NCBI GenBank assembly: GCA_002221725.1
Contig: NJFT01000011.1
Span: 302,014-366,013, forward strand
Source of the DNA: Scedosporium boydii
Taxonomy: Eukaryota > Ascomycota > Sordariomycetes > Microascales > Microascaceae
Length of the DNA stretch: 64,000 nucleotides
Direction: 5' to 3'
Of the stretch, positions 48,569 through 59,735 are shown piece after piece. How positions within the stretch are numbered: position 1 is the first letter of the stretch; each line of letters starts with the position of its first letter. The notes beneath the pieces were generated by a model. The model saw nothing but the letters and a program-made list of their open reading frames with translations, had not been told where the DNA came from and searched no databases. The position numbers and the translations under genes are program-made.

Positions 48569-51223
48569 ATGGGTACCTTCAAGAAAGAAAAGAACCGGAG
48601 GACCCGTGAGGGTACCTCCACCGATGGGATGGGCAATGTGAAGGTGAAGGGCGAAAACTTCTATCGGTACGTTCCACCATCCCAGAAAGTTGTCTATTTC
48701 GAAAGTTTTACATTGCGAACTGACAGTTTTTTTCTCATTTAGCTCTGCGAAGAAGGTCAAGACCCTGGGCATGTATAAGGAGGGTAAAGCCCAGAGAAAT
48801 GCTAGGGGAGAAATAACAAAAGCTGCCATCTACCAGTCGAGGGACGTTCCACAAGCAAGGATCGAGCCCAACAGGAAGTGGTTCACAAACACTAGGGTAC
48901 GTCATTGAGCCAGGCTTTCCCTTTCCTGATTTGTCTTGTTGTTCGAAGTTTCCTCTAATATTTCTCTGCAGGTGATTTCACAAGACAGTCTCACAGCGTT
49001 TCGGGAAGCCATGGCCGAGAAGGCAAACGATCCGTACCAAGTCCTCCTTAAATCCAATAAGCTACCAATGAGTTTATTGAAAGAAGACAAGGGTATAAAT
49101 GGACTTAAGCAGCACAAGGCGAAAATGACGGTCGAGAGCTCTCCATTCTCCGAAGTATTCGGCCCCAAGGCTCAACGGAAACGTGTGACCATTGGCGCCG
49201 GAACTCTAGAGGATCTCGCTGGCGAGGCCGAGAAGAACCTAGATACCTACCACGACAAGGTGGAGCAGGCGAAATATCTGAGGGGTGAAGGTGAGGGCGG
49301 CGATGTACCGCTCGCATTAGAACCTATTTTCAGCAAAGGAGGCTCTAAGAGGATATGGTATGTTTGTTATTACTTTAAGTCTTCGCCATGTCCATACTAA
49401 TGCAGTCACTAGGAACGAACTCTACAAGGTCCTTGACTCGAGCGATGTTGTCCTGCACATCCTGGACGCTCGAGACCCTCTGGGAACGAGGTGTCGAAGC
49501 GTCGAAAAGTACCTCAAGGCTGAGGCACCCCATAAGCACTTGATTTTCGTCCTGAACAAGTGTGACTTGGTGCCAAGCTCTGTAGCTGTAAGTACTGTTT
49601 CTTTCATTGCCTTGCCTCGTTTCCTATCATGCCCAGTTGTCTTGTCAGGATACTTTCTCGCACATTCCGTGCGCTTCAATGAGATTTCATCTGTTACACA
49701 CTGGGCAGATCAAATGTCAATCTCGCTGCCCTTTGCCTTTGGGTTTTAGGGTCGGTGGACTCCGTTTTGGAGTTTGCCATGAGATACGACGTTGTTTCAA
49801 AATGAGTTGAGGCTGCCCCTGATTTTACATCTTGGGCTTCGTGGCAGTCTTTTTAGTACTGATTCATACATTTCATCGAAACTCTTCTTTTGTTTCTTTC
49901 CGTCTCCTTTTTTGGACAGTCATAGACTGACATATGACAAGGCTGCGTGGGTCCGGAAACTATCCAAGGAGCGTCCCTGTCTTGCATTCCATGCCTCCAT
50001 CACAAACTCCTTTGGCAAGGGTTCGCTTATCAGCCTTCTCCGCCAATTCTCGACGCTACACGCCAAAGACCGAAAGGAGATCTCGGTCGGAATGATTGGC
50101 TAGTAAGTGCTCTCCTTCTATCCACAATTCTATTGCGCACGAGTTGCTGACGCGCGAGGGCAGCCCCAACGTCGGCAAGAGTTCCATCATCAACACTTTA
50201 CGTAAGAAGAAGGTGTGCGCAGTTGCTCCAATTCCAGGAGAGACGAAGGTATTTCTAATCCCATTGTCCTCATGCTGTTTGTTTATCGTGGCGTTAGCGT
50301 GCTATCCGTGTGATGCTGAGTATCCATATCATGCCATATTAACTCGGATGACTTTCAGGTCTGGCAATACATCTCGCTCATGAAACGAATAAGTAAGTGC
50401 CCTATTAGCTTAGTATTGGCGCCATCGCCAACTTCATACACGTCATTCCTAACGCGTGGCTATAGATTTGATTGACTGCCCAGGAATTGTTCCTCCAAAT
50501 ATGAATGATAGCCCGGAGGACATTCTCCTACGTGGCGTTGTTCGAATCGAAAACGTTGAGCATCCATCTCATTATATTCCGGCACTTATGAGCAAGGTGA
50601 AAAAGCATCACATGGAGAGGACGTACGACCTAAGAGGATGGGAAGATTACATGACTTTCCTCGAGCTGCTTGCGCGCAAAAACGGCAGGTTGTTGAAGGG
50701 AGGGGAGCCGGACGTGGAAGGAATAGCAAAGATGGTGGTACACGACTTCTTGCGAGGAAAGATTCCGTGGTTTACACCGTGCCCGACCGCGTCAGACGCA
50801 GACACAGACGGTGCAGTTATAGAGGGCCGTGAAGGCAAACTTGGCGAGATGCCAAAGAAGCGGAAGCGCGATGAGGCCCAGCAAGATACGCCGGCGTTGT
50901 CCCGATACGAAGAGGAAGATGAGGATGAGGAATTTGGTGGATTCGATAGCGATGATGAGTCAGTGGATAGTTCTGCGGAGAACCCTGGGCTTCACGTGAA
51001 CTCCGACGACGCGGAAGAAGAAGAAAGCGATGACGAAGAGGCTGAGGACCGAATCTCCCTGGGCGCGTCGAGCGATGAGGAGGACGAGGAAGATGAGAAC
51101 ACGGACACCATCGGCACCATGGAGCAGACGGACGAGAGCTCATCAGACTCCGGGGGCGCTCCTATAACAACCAACGAAGACAAGGGGGGTAGATCTAATA
51201 AGCGGAGGAGGACGAGGACGTAG
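48569..51223 (+). CDS. NOG2: Nucleolar GTPase Nog2 (60S pre-ribosome assembly)
   Basis: Eight exons: 48569-48666, 48743-48896, 48972-49357, 49413-49587, 49942-50102, 50164-50248, 50359-50392 and 50466-51223. They sum to 1851 nt and encode 616 residues. The start ([20 protein letters not shown]) and [20 protein letters not shown] are the Nog2/GNL2 N-terminus. The GTPase is circularly permuted: NKCDLVP (G4, about 261) precedes GYPNVGKSS (G1, about 324) and DCPGIVPP (G3, about 368). The tail is acidic ([23 protein letters not shown]) and ends in [10 protein letters not shown], a nucleolar-targeting-like basic end. Nog2 binds late nuclear pre-60S particles and blocks premature Nmd3 loading. Introns are 55-110 nt except intron 4, which is 354 nt and may host a snoRNA. 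The [16 protein letters not shown] join uses a 34-nt exon 7. Confidence 0.95.
49630..49873 (+). ncRNA. Candidate H/ACA snoRNA in NOG2 intron 4
   Basis: This lies wholly inside the 354-nt intron (49588-49941), on the same strand. Hairpin 1: TGCCCAGT (49630-49637) pairs perfectly with ACTGGGCA (49700-49707), with an inner CGCAC/GTGCG stem (49659-49673). An ANANNA-type H box, AGATCA, follows at 49707-49712. Hairpin 2: ATG-AATC (49714-49722, two-base bulge) pairs with GATTCAT (49861-49867), enclosing GGTGGACTCC/GGAGTTTGCC (49754-49778, ten pairs with wobbles). ACA comes immediately after at 49868-49870, three bases from the proposed end. The budding-yeast NOG2 intron hosts the H/ACA snoRNA snR191 (established), so host-gene conservation supports the idea. 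The fold is by eye; hairpin 2 is long and weak at its base. No rRNA target was checked. Confidence 0.4.
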
Positions 51224-52641
51224 GGAGTAGTGGTTGGGATGGGACATATCAGGTATGACCTAATGTGATACAAACTACATCTCGCCGCCATTTTGGTTTC
51301 TCTCAGTTGCTTGTGATTTTGAATATGGCATAGTGTGGCTGACGGCTAGCTGATGGTACAGTCGGCTCCGATCACCTCAGTCCCCCGTGCGAAAGCCGCC
51401 AAAGAAGCAACAAGGCAGCTATCTTCTCCTTCTCTAGTTCATCACCCGTATAACACTCGCCCTCTTTAGACAGTCACAAACGCGTTACTGCCGTCTCTAG
51501 TAGGTCCCGTAGCCAGCCCCGACTCGATTCATCTCTTGCGAATTTTGGAAGGAGCTCAGGTGAGCGCAGTAAGGGTTCATCTCGGCCAATTCCTATGGCG
51601 AAGGCACCGCCAGGATGTGCTGAGGACGGGGAAAAGCTTGATGAGGAGGGGTCAGCTAGAGACGTTCGATTTTTCTAAGAAAAACACGTGGGAATGCCCT
51701 CTTAGCGCGAGCCAACGACGACTAACGAGGACCGGATCGGTGAGGTGCCTTGCTAGAGGGGACGATAGCCAAGGCTATAAGACTCAAGCTTTTTGACAGC
51801 GTGGTCTGATGAGTCCCGTGAGGCCATTTAGATGGCTGAACAAGCTCCGGGATTATGTCAGGAGGAATGGTATGGTTTGAAGCTTGAGAAGGTCCCCTCG
51901 AAACCCTTATATCCAGGCGGTTCACCGGGAAAGGAAAGAAACTCTTGGGGAATCTTTTCTATTCCCATTCCCATTCCCATTCCCATCTCGGCTCTTCCCG
52001 TGGCTTCCCTCCCCTTTCTGTTGTGCCTTCTCCTTCGTCTTGTCGAAGTCCTGCTGCCACTCACCTGCCAACAAGATTGTCTCGAAACTTCCCCTTCACT
52101 GTTTTCCTGAGCATCGCTCCAAACAAGGGCACAGAGCAGAGTTGCACTCCCCTTGCTTGTTTCTATACAGTTGATAGCCTTGTTCAATCCCTTTCGTCGC
52201 TCTACTTTCTCCCTGTCTCTCCTGAAGTTCATACTATATAGAGAGAGATCTCATTTAGACCCAGAACTCTCACGTATACTAACCAACACAATCCTATCCT
52301 ATATATATCACCGCGCCCTGTTCTCGCGAAAAAGCCACTTCGACGCCTTAGGCGGGCTCTCCAGTACCACCACATCACCCTAGATATCCGATATTACATT
52401 TGCACAAGAATCGTTGGCATATCCTTGCATTCCAGAACAGTTATATATATTTGCATACTCCTAGAGGGAAAGAGGTCCCACAAAGGTCTGATTCACACGA
52501 CACCCTATAGGGCTCACTGTCGCTATACGCCATCTCAGGCTACTTGCTTGTTTCTATCCCTGATACGCCGAACGTGGATTGTATCCTCTGCGAACGACCA
52601 ACAGCATATATTTGCGGAACTACTTAGTAGTAGTCCCATCC
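51224..52641. other. Intergenic region
   Basis: The left end is the NOG2 3' flank and the right end the leader of the unrecognised gene. It contains four ATTCCC hexamers (51961-51984) and pyrimidine-rich sequence through 52250. I see no gene. Confidence 0.5.
51961..51984. repeat. (ATTCCC)4 hexamer repeat
   Basis: Four exact tandem copies of ATTCCC in gene-free DNA between NOG2 and the next gene. Confidence 0.85.
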
Positions 52642-54593
52642 ATGGATACCACAGCGAGATTTGGAGACCACCCTTCTGTGGTTCGACGAGATGAGCGTGC
52701 GGCTATGCATGTAAGTTGAGTGAAGTGTGGGGCCCTGTATAAGTTATGAGGCAGGTCAATGCTAACGAGTTGCAGGGAATCCCCTTTAACAACTGTGGAA
52801 ACCTCAACCAGCCTCAGGCAATCTCTTATGGTGTAAGTATTCCAGCTACACGCAGGATGGGGGGTGTCTATCATGGAGTCAAGGGCTAACAATTTCACCT
52901 CAGAGTGGTGGCATGGCCAGTTTTGGACAGGGAGGCTTTAACAACCAGTCTCTTCTGCCGCCTCAAGGGCCGCTAGGCTTTCCCGCACTTCAACAGAATG
53001 TTGGGTTCTCCCCGCAAGGAAATCTCGCTCCCAGGGTAGACCCTGGTTTGGGGGCCCGTTTGGTTGAGCAATGGCTCGTTCCGGATGGCACGGCCAATAT
53101 GAACGGTGTGTCGGTTGACCAAAATCTTCAGCGAAACCATGGGTTTGGCCCTATCTTGATGCCTCAAGCGGGAGATGTCCCAATGGATGGTCCACGGACT
53201 TTGTGGGAGTGCTGGTGCGAGACGATGGCATGTACTTCCAAGCTACGTTGGTGGGTTCCTGTGGCTAATATGTCTAAAGGAGCAGCCTGGAAATGGAGCT
53301 GGAACACAACGGGGGTTGAGCGCATGGGAAAGATTGAACATGATAAGTGGCATTCCTTCTTGAAGGGAAAAAGTTCTGCATCACAACTGCATCACAACAC
53401 AACCTCTCCATCGCGTGCCACGGTTTAGGCTTCCCTCACTTGGCCACTTCTAACCACCGCATACGTAGGCACTGTGGAACCCTGAGAGATTCGCTCGGGA
53501 CTTCGAAAGGGCCTTGTTTCCTTCCCCTCCACCAGCATCCGCAACTGACAGCTTCGCGCAAGAGAACTCGGCCAAGGCCTTGGGTAAAAGAAAGGCTGAT
53601 GAAATCCCCGAGGCGACAGTTGTTCCACCATCAAAAGTGCAGAAGCTATCGCCGGAGGAGATGGTCACCACCCCAGTTGACGGAGGACGTACGTCTATCG
53701 CGTGCAACGCTCCGATTCCTAGCATTTCAGAAGCGCAGGGTTCGGCCCCCTCTACGCCAGAAAGGGTTGTCAGTGCGCTAGAAGATAGACCGGTCCCTGC
53801 TGACCAGAATATCGAGTGTGGGGAGGAAATTGTCGTTGCCGACCCTACGCGAGCGGAACAGCGAGAAGGCGAGGCTCTTGATACCCTTTTTTGCAGGCTT
53901 CAGCTTCCTGTTGGCGAAGCCGAACCTCGAATTGATGATGCCAACCCTCCGGATCTAGGCGCAAGCTTTACCGGAGTGGACTTGGATTTTCGATCGGAGG
54001 CTACCGGACAGGATTCTGTTGCCCTCGCCGTGGCCCGCAAGCCAAGGGAAGAATTGCCCATTCCAGTCGCGGCTCACGACTCTGGTGTCGAAGTCGAGGT
54101 TGACGATCAGACCGTAGAGGCGAGCCTTGAAGCCAGCACAAGCCGGAACAGCGACGAAGCTGTACGTCCTGACAACAGCGCGGTGGTCGTCTATCAGGTA
54201 GGGGCAGCAGAGTCCACTCCACCTGCACAGGCCCCAGCCCAGGTTCAGGCGCCTACGCCTCAACATACAGAAGTAATCCAGAGAAAGACGTACAACTTCA
54301 CTCGGGCTGCTATCCTAAGCTCGCACCCTCTGCTGATTGCCCGCCCTTCGAGCACGGAGCCCAGGCCTCCAATGTCTCCCGAGCAGATGGAGGAGGCTCG
54401 AGAGCGCGACCGGGCGCTCCGAGGCGAATTCATCAGGATAGAGCTGGAAATGGCACGTAGGCTAGCGAGAAGCGGTAGCCAAGGCCCTTTTCATGTCGGC
54501 GACTACCTCGTGAATATAGATCCGGCGAACGGACATCCTAGGTTTCAGGGACTTCGCCACGAGGTTGGGGTTAAGCAGACATCTAGGGGATGA
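52642..54593 (+). CDS. Uncharacterised fungal protein with nuclear-localisation-like motif
   Basis: Four proposed exons, 52642-52710, 52776-52832, 52904-53422 and 53469-54593, would encode 589 residues. Exons 1-3 have clear GTAAGT/CAG junctions: MDTTARFGDHPSVVRRDERA, then GIPFNNCGNLNQPQAISYG, then SGGMASFGQGGFNNQ. The third junction is weak: a GTTTAG donor and a 46-nt intron with CTAACC and TAG signals are needed to reach WNPERFARDFERALFPSPPP in frame. The N-terminal part is Gly/Gln/Asn-rich; the middle has a Trp/Cys-rich segment (LWECWCETMACTSKLRWWVP). A basic GKRKADE stretch suggests nuclear import. The long acidic and Pro/Ala-rich stretch is disordered, and a helical C-terminal block (PPMSPEQMEEARERDRALRG) precedes the end. 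I do not recognise the family. Confidence 0.5.
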
Positions 54594-55023
54594 AGCTGGG
54601 CTTGTCGTGGATGCGCTGGGAATGGAAGGCGTTTTCTCGCCCTCTTTTCACTCTCTTTTACAGCCTTCGTTGCGTCGGTGGTTGGCATGCTGAATGGCAT
54701 AGTCTGGTAGATTATACACATCGCCTCCTTGAGGGGTGCACATGGAAACGGCGCAAACGGGGTGGGGGTTCAAGGTGCATTTAAGCGTTCATTTTTACTA
54801 TGGCATTAGAAATCTCTAGAAGGCTAGAGAGTTGAATACGAAGTTATGTCTGGATACGATGAACATTGTGCGAGGTCTGTTGATGTGATGCCTCTTGATG
54901 TCTCTTGGTGAGTTTTTTTGTGTCGGGGAAGGAGGTCCATTATACAGAAACTGGAGGGGAGAGGAGATGCACGCCAAGATACTTCGTACTCCGCCCGGTG
55001 TTTTAACACGGCGCCGAGGCACT

Positions 55024-55041
55024 TTACTTCGTACGAAGTAA
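55024..55041. repeat. Perfect 18-base palindrome TTACTTCGTACGAAGTAA
   Basis: Two copies of the dispersed motif core meet head to head, giving a perfect inverted repeat with no spacer. It is one of the clearest members of the motif family here. Confidence 0.85.
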
Positions 55042-55659
55042 GCACGAGGTCTGACTTCCAATGCGTCCTCCACCCTCCACCCTCCACCCGCAGTTTCTGT
55101 CCTCCGTACTTGTAAGCTACACTCCTTCTGGGTTAGCCGGCCGGGCTTATTGGTTTGATGGAATCTGGGGTTGTCAGGTGTGGTGACATCGCACAGGAGG
55201 TGCAGTTGGCGTCCCCGCAAGCGACCATGTGCGGGATTGAGATTGAGAGGGCGGTTTTCTTCCTGCCCTGTGTCGCGATGCTACAAGTGACATTGAACAT
55301 GGGAAGTACAATTTGCATGAGCTGGCAAAAGGCGGGAAGGAAGTGGCAGCTTGATGTACGGAGTAGCGACCCTGACTTGACTTCAGTGTTCCTCTGCTTG
55401 CGTACGTAATCACTCGCCGGATTGTAGATTAACTGAGTAGCGAAGTGAACAATTGAAGTGCCTCGGAATCTCGCACCATCAAGCTTTAGCTTAGGACCAC
55501 GTGAAGGTGTCTGTGTGCGGAGTCCAAAGTACAAAGGTACGAATTACTGAGCGACTTTGGGACATTGTTTGAAACTGCCGTGTGCTGTGTTCGTCGTGCC
55601 TTCAACGGCTTGAATTTGATATTTCGTGGTGATGCTTATTATTGCGGAACTCGTGGAGC

Positions 55660-55845
55660 ATGACTAGTAAATTTATTTTCCTAATTTACCTCGCATTCTT
55701 CATGACGATTACCGACGTGTGCTGTTTCCATACTCCATATTCCGCTCCATTAAATTGCAATCTCCATCGCCATCGCCACCGTCCGGAAGTGTCGGCCAGT
55801 TTATTCTTCGATGGGACCCCAAGGAGTGATCACGGCCGAGATTAG
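55660..55845 (+). other. Weak candidate small secreted protein frame
   Basis: A 61-codon frame begins MTSKFIFLIYLAFFMTITDV, which resembles a signal peptide, and continues with three cysteines (CCF, NCN) and a His/Arg-rich stretch. There is no intron, no recognisable homologue and no flanking gene structure. It may well be chance in AT-richer DNA. Confidence 0.15.
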
Positions 55846-56999
55846 TGGAGGCGAAACTCCTCTTTGGTTGATGACGATGATGGAAACTCTCGACGAAGTA
55901 AACTACGAAGTAGACGACTGGCTGTAGGCATAGTGCATGTGTAGTGTCCAGTGAGGTACGAACTACAGAGCTGTCAACTCCTCGTTCGGGGCAAGATTAA
56001 AGGGACAATCAGCCACGGTCACGCCGTCTAGCCAATCCAGCCAATCCACCCACGGAAGCTTTCCCCTCCCTCCCTTTGCTGCTTCTGACAGGTGCGTCAC
56101 CACCCATTTTTTGGCTCAAGCTTGACTGAGCCACAGAAAAGATGCCGAGGCATATCCACAAGTTCACGGCGTCGCGTGTTTGCTTGTGGAGTGGGGCAGG
56201 AGCTGTGAAAGTGAGACCAGGACAAGGCAAGGAGGCGATTTGCTCCGAATGGGGTGCATTGGGTGTGTCTCTCGCAGCTCCCAGGTCCTCCCTAGCTCAT
56301 TGATTGTCGATCGAGCAAATCGTGTGCTGTTTGGTTGGTCGCTGGTGACTTGAACGAGATCCCAAATCCCAAGCCCGATCTCCGACCGCCCCATCTTTGA
56401 TTTCCCCCGACGCTCCGGCCGTTGTCGTTGTCCAAGCTAGGGTGTACACTACGGAGTACATTGCGGTCGCGAGATTTACCAGACTCGGTGATTGTTCCAA
56501 GCTCGACTCTTATCCCCATGTCCTGATGTAGTCTCTCTTCCCACACCTTCTCTGTAACAAATTCACCCTTTCCCTCCATTCGATTCCTCCCATTTATTTT
56601 CGTTTCCCCCCCCCGGCAAACCTTCAACACCTTGTTGCAACATTTATTCCTTGTCGAAAGCATCATTGATCTTGGTTAGCTTCTATTACACTTTACACTC
56701 TCCACTTGCACCTGCCGCCACAACGCAGTTGCTTCGGGAGTACAAGTGCAATTGTACAACCCTGATTAAGTAACCCGTCGTCCATTTGGAAAGGAGAATC
56801 AAGAGCAACATTGAACCATCGTCATTTATCACCTACTTCGTATTGCTCTCGAGATCTAGAGTCAGTCTGCAATATTTCCGAATTCGTGCCTGTTTTTGGT
56901 TGTTTTTGAGACGGGTCCATCACCTTATTTGGTTATCCTTGTCGACCCCTGTCGCTTCTCTGACCTGCCTCCAAGACGCCTCCCAGCTGCCCACTCTCG

Positions 57000-59064
57000 A
57001 TGCCGTGTAAGTTGGAATTTGCGAAAGCAAGCCCCATGACGCAATCTCCTCGGACCACCGTCAATTCACTCCCCGACGCGACGACTTTGTATGCTAATAA
57101 TCGTGCAGTACCTCTCTCCGTCGCAGCTCCTGCTGCCCTTGCGGGCCTGAGCTATATAAATGCGAAAACTTCACTATGGTACGACTGGCTGCTGATAAGA
57201 TCCATTGCTCCCACCGCCCTCGCGGGAGCAATCCGCGAAATGCGGGATCGCCTAAACATCTTCTATGTCCTCGAGTCCAATGCAAAGAGCTCCTCCACCG
57301 CGAACGTCACTTTTCTCAAGTTCGAGGGTAAAGAGTACACCTATGCCGAGACCTACACCATCGTGCTGAGGTATGGCGCCTGGCTGCGCCAAAAGCACGG
57401 CGTCAAGCCCAAGGACATCGTGGCCATGGATTTCGAAAACTCCGATACTTTTGTCTTTCTATGGTTTGGTCTCTGGTCCATTGGCGCGAAACCCGCCTTT
57501 ATGAACTACAATCTAAGCGGCGCCACCCTGGCTCACTGCGTGAAAACCTCGGATGCCTCGCTGCTGCTCGTCGATCCTAACGTCACCACCAAGGTCACTG
57601 ATGAGGTGCGAAAAGAGTTGAGCAATGTTCGCATCGTCGAATTGACGCCCGATATCGAGCGCGAGATTCTCACTACTGATCCTGAGAGACGTCCGGATTC
57701 CGACAGGTCCGAGGATTTCGGGCATAATTTGGCTATTCTCATTTACACTTCAGGCACTACGGGTATGCCCAAGCCTGCTATTGTGTCCTGGGCGAAGTGT
57801 ATCTCGGGTGGTGGATTCGTCGCTCGATGGTTGGGTTGGAGACCGGGTGATGTTTTCTATACAGTACGTTTGAATTTGATCATGGGCTCTTCCTCCTCGC
57901 CGCGGAGTCGGTTGAAAGACACATACTTACCCACTTCTCTAGGCAATGCCTCTGTATCATAGTTCTGCCGCCCTCTTGGGACTTCTCAACGCCCTTGAAG
58001 CCGGTAAGACTATCGCCATTGGCAGGAAATTTTCTACCAGCCATTTCTGGGACGAAGTTCGAGCCATGGACGCCTCTATAATCCAATACGTCGGTGAGAT
58101 GTGCCGCTATCTGCTCAAGGCCCCTCCCCAGAAAGATGAAAAGACCGGCGAGAATTTGGACAAGAAGCACAGGGTGCGAACAGCTTTCGGAAACGGCCTT
58201 CGACCCGACGTATGGGCCGAGTTCAAGGACCGCTTCGGCATCGATGCCATTGGCGAGTTCTACGCCGCGACAGAATGCCCAATGGCCACATTCAACTTTA
58301 GCAGGAATGACCTTACCAAGGGCGCAATAGGCCGAAACGGGTGGCTCTACGATTTGGTCATGTCCTTCCGCGTTGCCCTGGTAGAGGTCGACATTGATCA
58401 GGACGCTCCCTGGCGAGATCCCCAGACGGGACGGTGCAAGAGGGTCGCCACCGGCCAGCCCGGAGAGCTGCTGTTCAAGCTTCCCAAGGACACCCAGAAA
58501 AAGTTCCAGGGTTACTTCAAGAATTCCAAGGCGACGACTTCCAAGGTTCTACGGGATGTCTTCTCCAAGGGCGATGCCTGGTTCCGTACCGGCGACTTAG
58601 TCACCTGGGACAATGATGGCCGCATCTTCTTTGCCGATCGCATCGGCGACACTTTCAGGTGGAAGAGCGAGAACGTGTCGACGGCCGAAGTGAGCCAGAT
58701 TTTGGGTTCGCACCCGGCCGTCCACGAAGCCAACGTCTACGGCGTTCAGTTGCCCCACCACGACGGACGCGCTGGCTGCGCCGCCGTGGTTCTTAACGGC
58801 GCACCCGACGAGGTTGTCCTGCGCAGCATCGGCGAGCATGTCACGAGAAGCCTCCCGGGGTACGCGCGGCCGATATTCCTCCGCCTCATGCCCGAGATGG
58901 AAACGACGGGGACGCACAAACACCAGAAGCATATCCTCCGGACAGAGGGGGTGGATCCTTCCAAGGTGGATCTGAGTGCCGTATTTTGGTTACGGGATCA
59001 GAGGTATGTCCCGTTCAAAGAGAAGGACTGGAAGATGATTTCCGAAGGTGCAGCCAAGCTGTGA
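57000..59064 (+). CDS. Fat1-like very-long-chain acyl-CoA synthetase / fatty-acid transporter
   Basis: Three exons, 57000-57006, 57109-57863 and 57943-59064, encode 627 residues. Intron 1 (102 nt, GTAAGT, GCTAATAA, GCAG) leaves only ATGCCGT in the first coding exon; splicing gives MPLPLSVAAPAALAGLSYIN, the usual Fat1-type N-terminus with a membrane helix. The AMP-forming core has ILIYTSGTTGMPKPAIVSW (P-loop), VFYTAMPLYHSSAALLG, RTAFGNGLRPDVW, FYAATECP, RTGDL and DRIGDTFRWKSENVSTAEV, the VLACS/FATP signature. The last residues are GAAKL, an AKL variant of the peroxisomal targeting signal PTS1. Yeast Fat1 acts at peroxisome, lipid droplet and plasma membrane, making acyl-CoA from very long-chain fatty acids with ATP and CoA. 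The gene is isolated, so a housekeeping beta-oxidation role is more likely than a secondary-metabolite role, though CefD1-type relatives exist. Confidence 0.92.
57007..57108 (+). other. Stop-free 102-nt intron straddling the FAT1 start
   Basis: The donor GTAAGT lies seven bases after the A of ATG, with GCTAATAA about 15 bases before the GCAG acceptor. It is 34 codons with no stop and in frame, so retention would give a protein starting MPCKLEFAKASPMTQSPRTT instead of MPLPLSV. Confidence 0.8.
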
Positions 59065-59735
59065 TCGTCCAAGAAGACGCGTCTGACGAAATTATGCCGG
59101 GGTTTTTGGGTCCTGTGAAGTTAGTGGCGGCCAGGCTCTGTTTTTTAACTATGATTCTCAGAAGACCCTCCTGTTATTATCGTATTCATGAACATAGGAT
59201 ATTGAAGTAATTGATACCTGCGCATTGTCATCGTCTTATTGTTAGTTTTGCATTATTATAGCCCAGGCATTTGAGAATATCGAATACTGGAACGCCTACC
59301 CTTCGCAATCATTGACGTAATACGGTTGAACGCGTAATCCCAGCCACTTTCTCCCCTGGATCCCGGGACCTTGATGCTGTTGACGAAGGCCGACTCAGCC
59401 TCCGAGGCCCCGAGCCTCTCTCCGAAAGCTGCATCTCGGAGCTTAGTCAGCTATCACAAGCAACCAACCCAACTTCAACTCTCACTTTCGTATACAAACG
59501 CGAGGAGCCGACGTAACAGCTCTTCTTTTCCTCGTTGTCGGCATTCCAATATCCTTAGTCAAAAAGCTCGAGTCTGGTTCTTGAAAGAGAATTTCGTCAT
59601 CGTGAGAACGGAGGGACTAAAGAACGCCCAAAAATAGAGACTCGGATCTCTGCGGTGAAAAAGGTTCTTGCCACAAGCACAGCCCGCATCCCACCACCAC
59701 CTCCGCCGTCCTCCCCTCCCTTCCCCTCACAAACA
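59065..59735. other. Intergenic region
   Basis: 671 bases hold the Fat1-like 3' flank and the leader of the hydrolase gene. A CACC/CT-rich leader lies at 59690-59735. I see no gene. Confidence 0.5.

Larger units (their letters stand above)
54594..56999. other. Intergenic region with motif copies and one weak small frame
   Basis: This 2.4-kb stretch has several motif copies: 54838, 54981 (GATACTTCGTACTCC), the palindrome at 55024-55041, 55895-55915 (GACGAAGTAAACTACGAAGTAG) and 56835. It also has TACGGAGTA variants near 55356 and 56452. The right 300 bases are the leader of the FAT1-like gene. A 61-codon frame at 55660-55845 is described separately. Confidence 0.55.
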
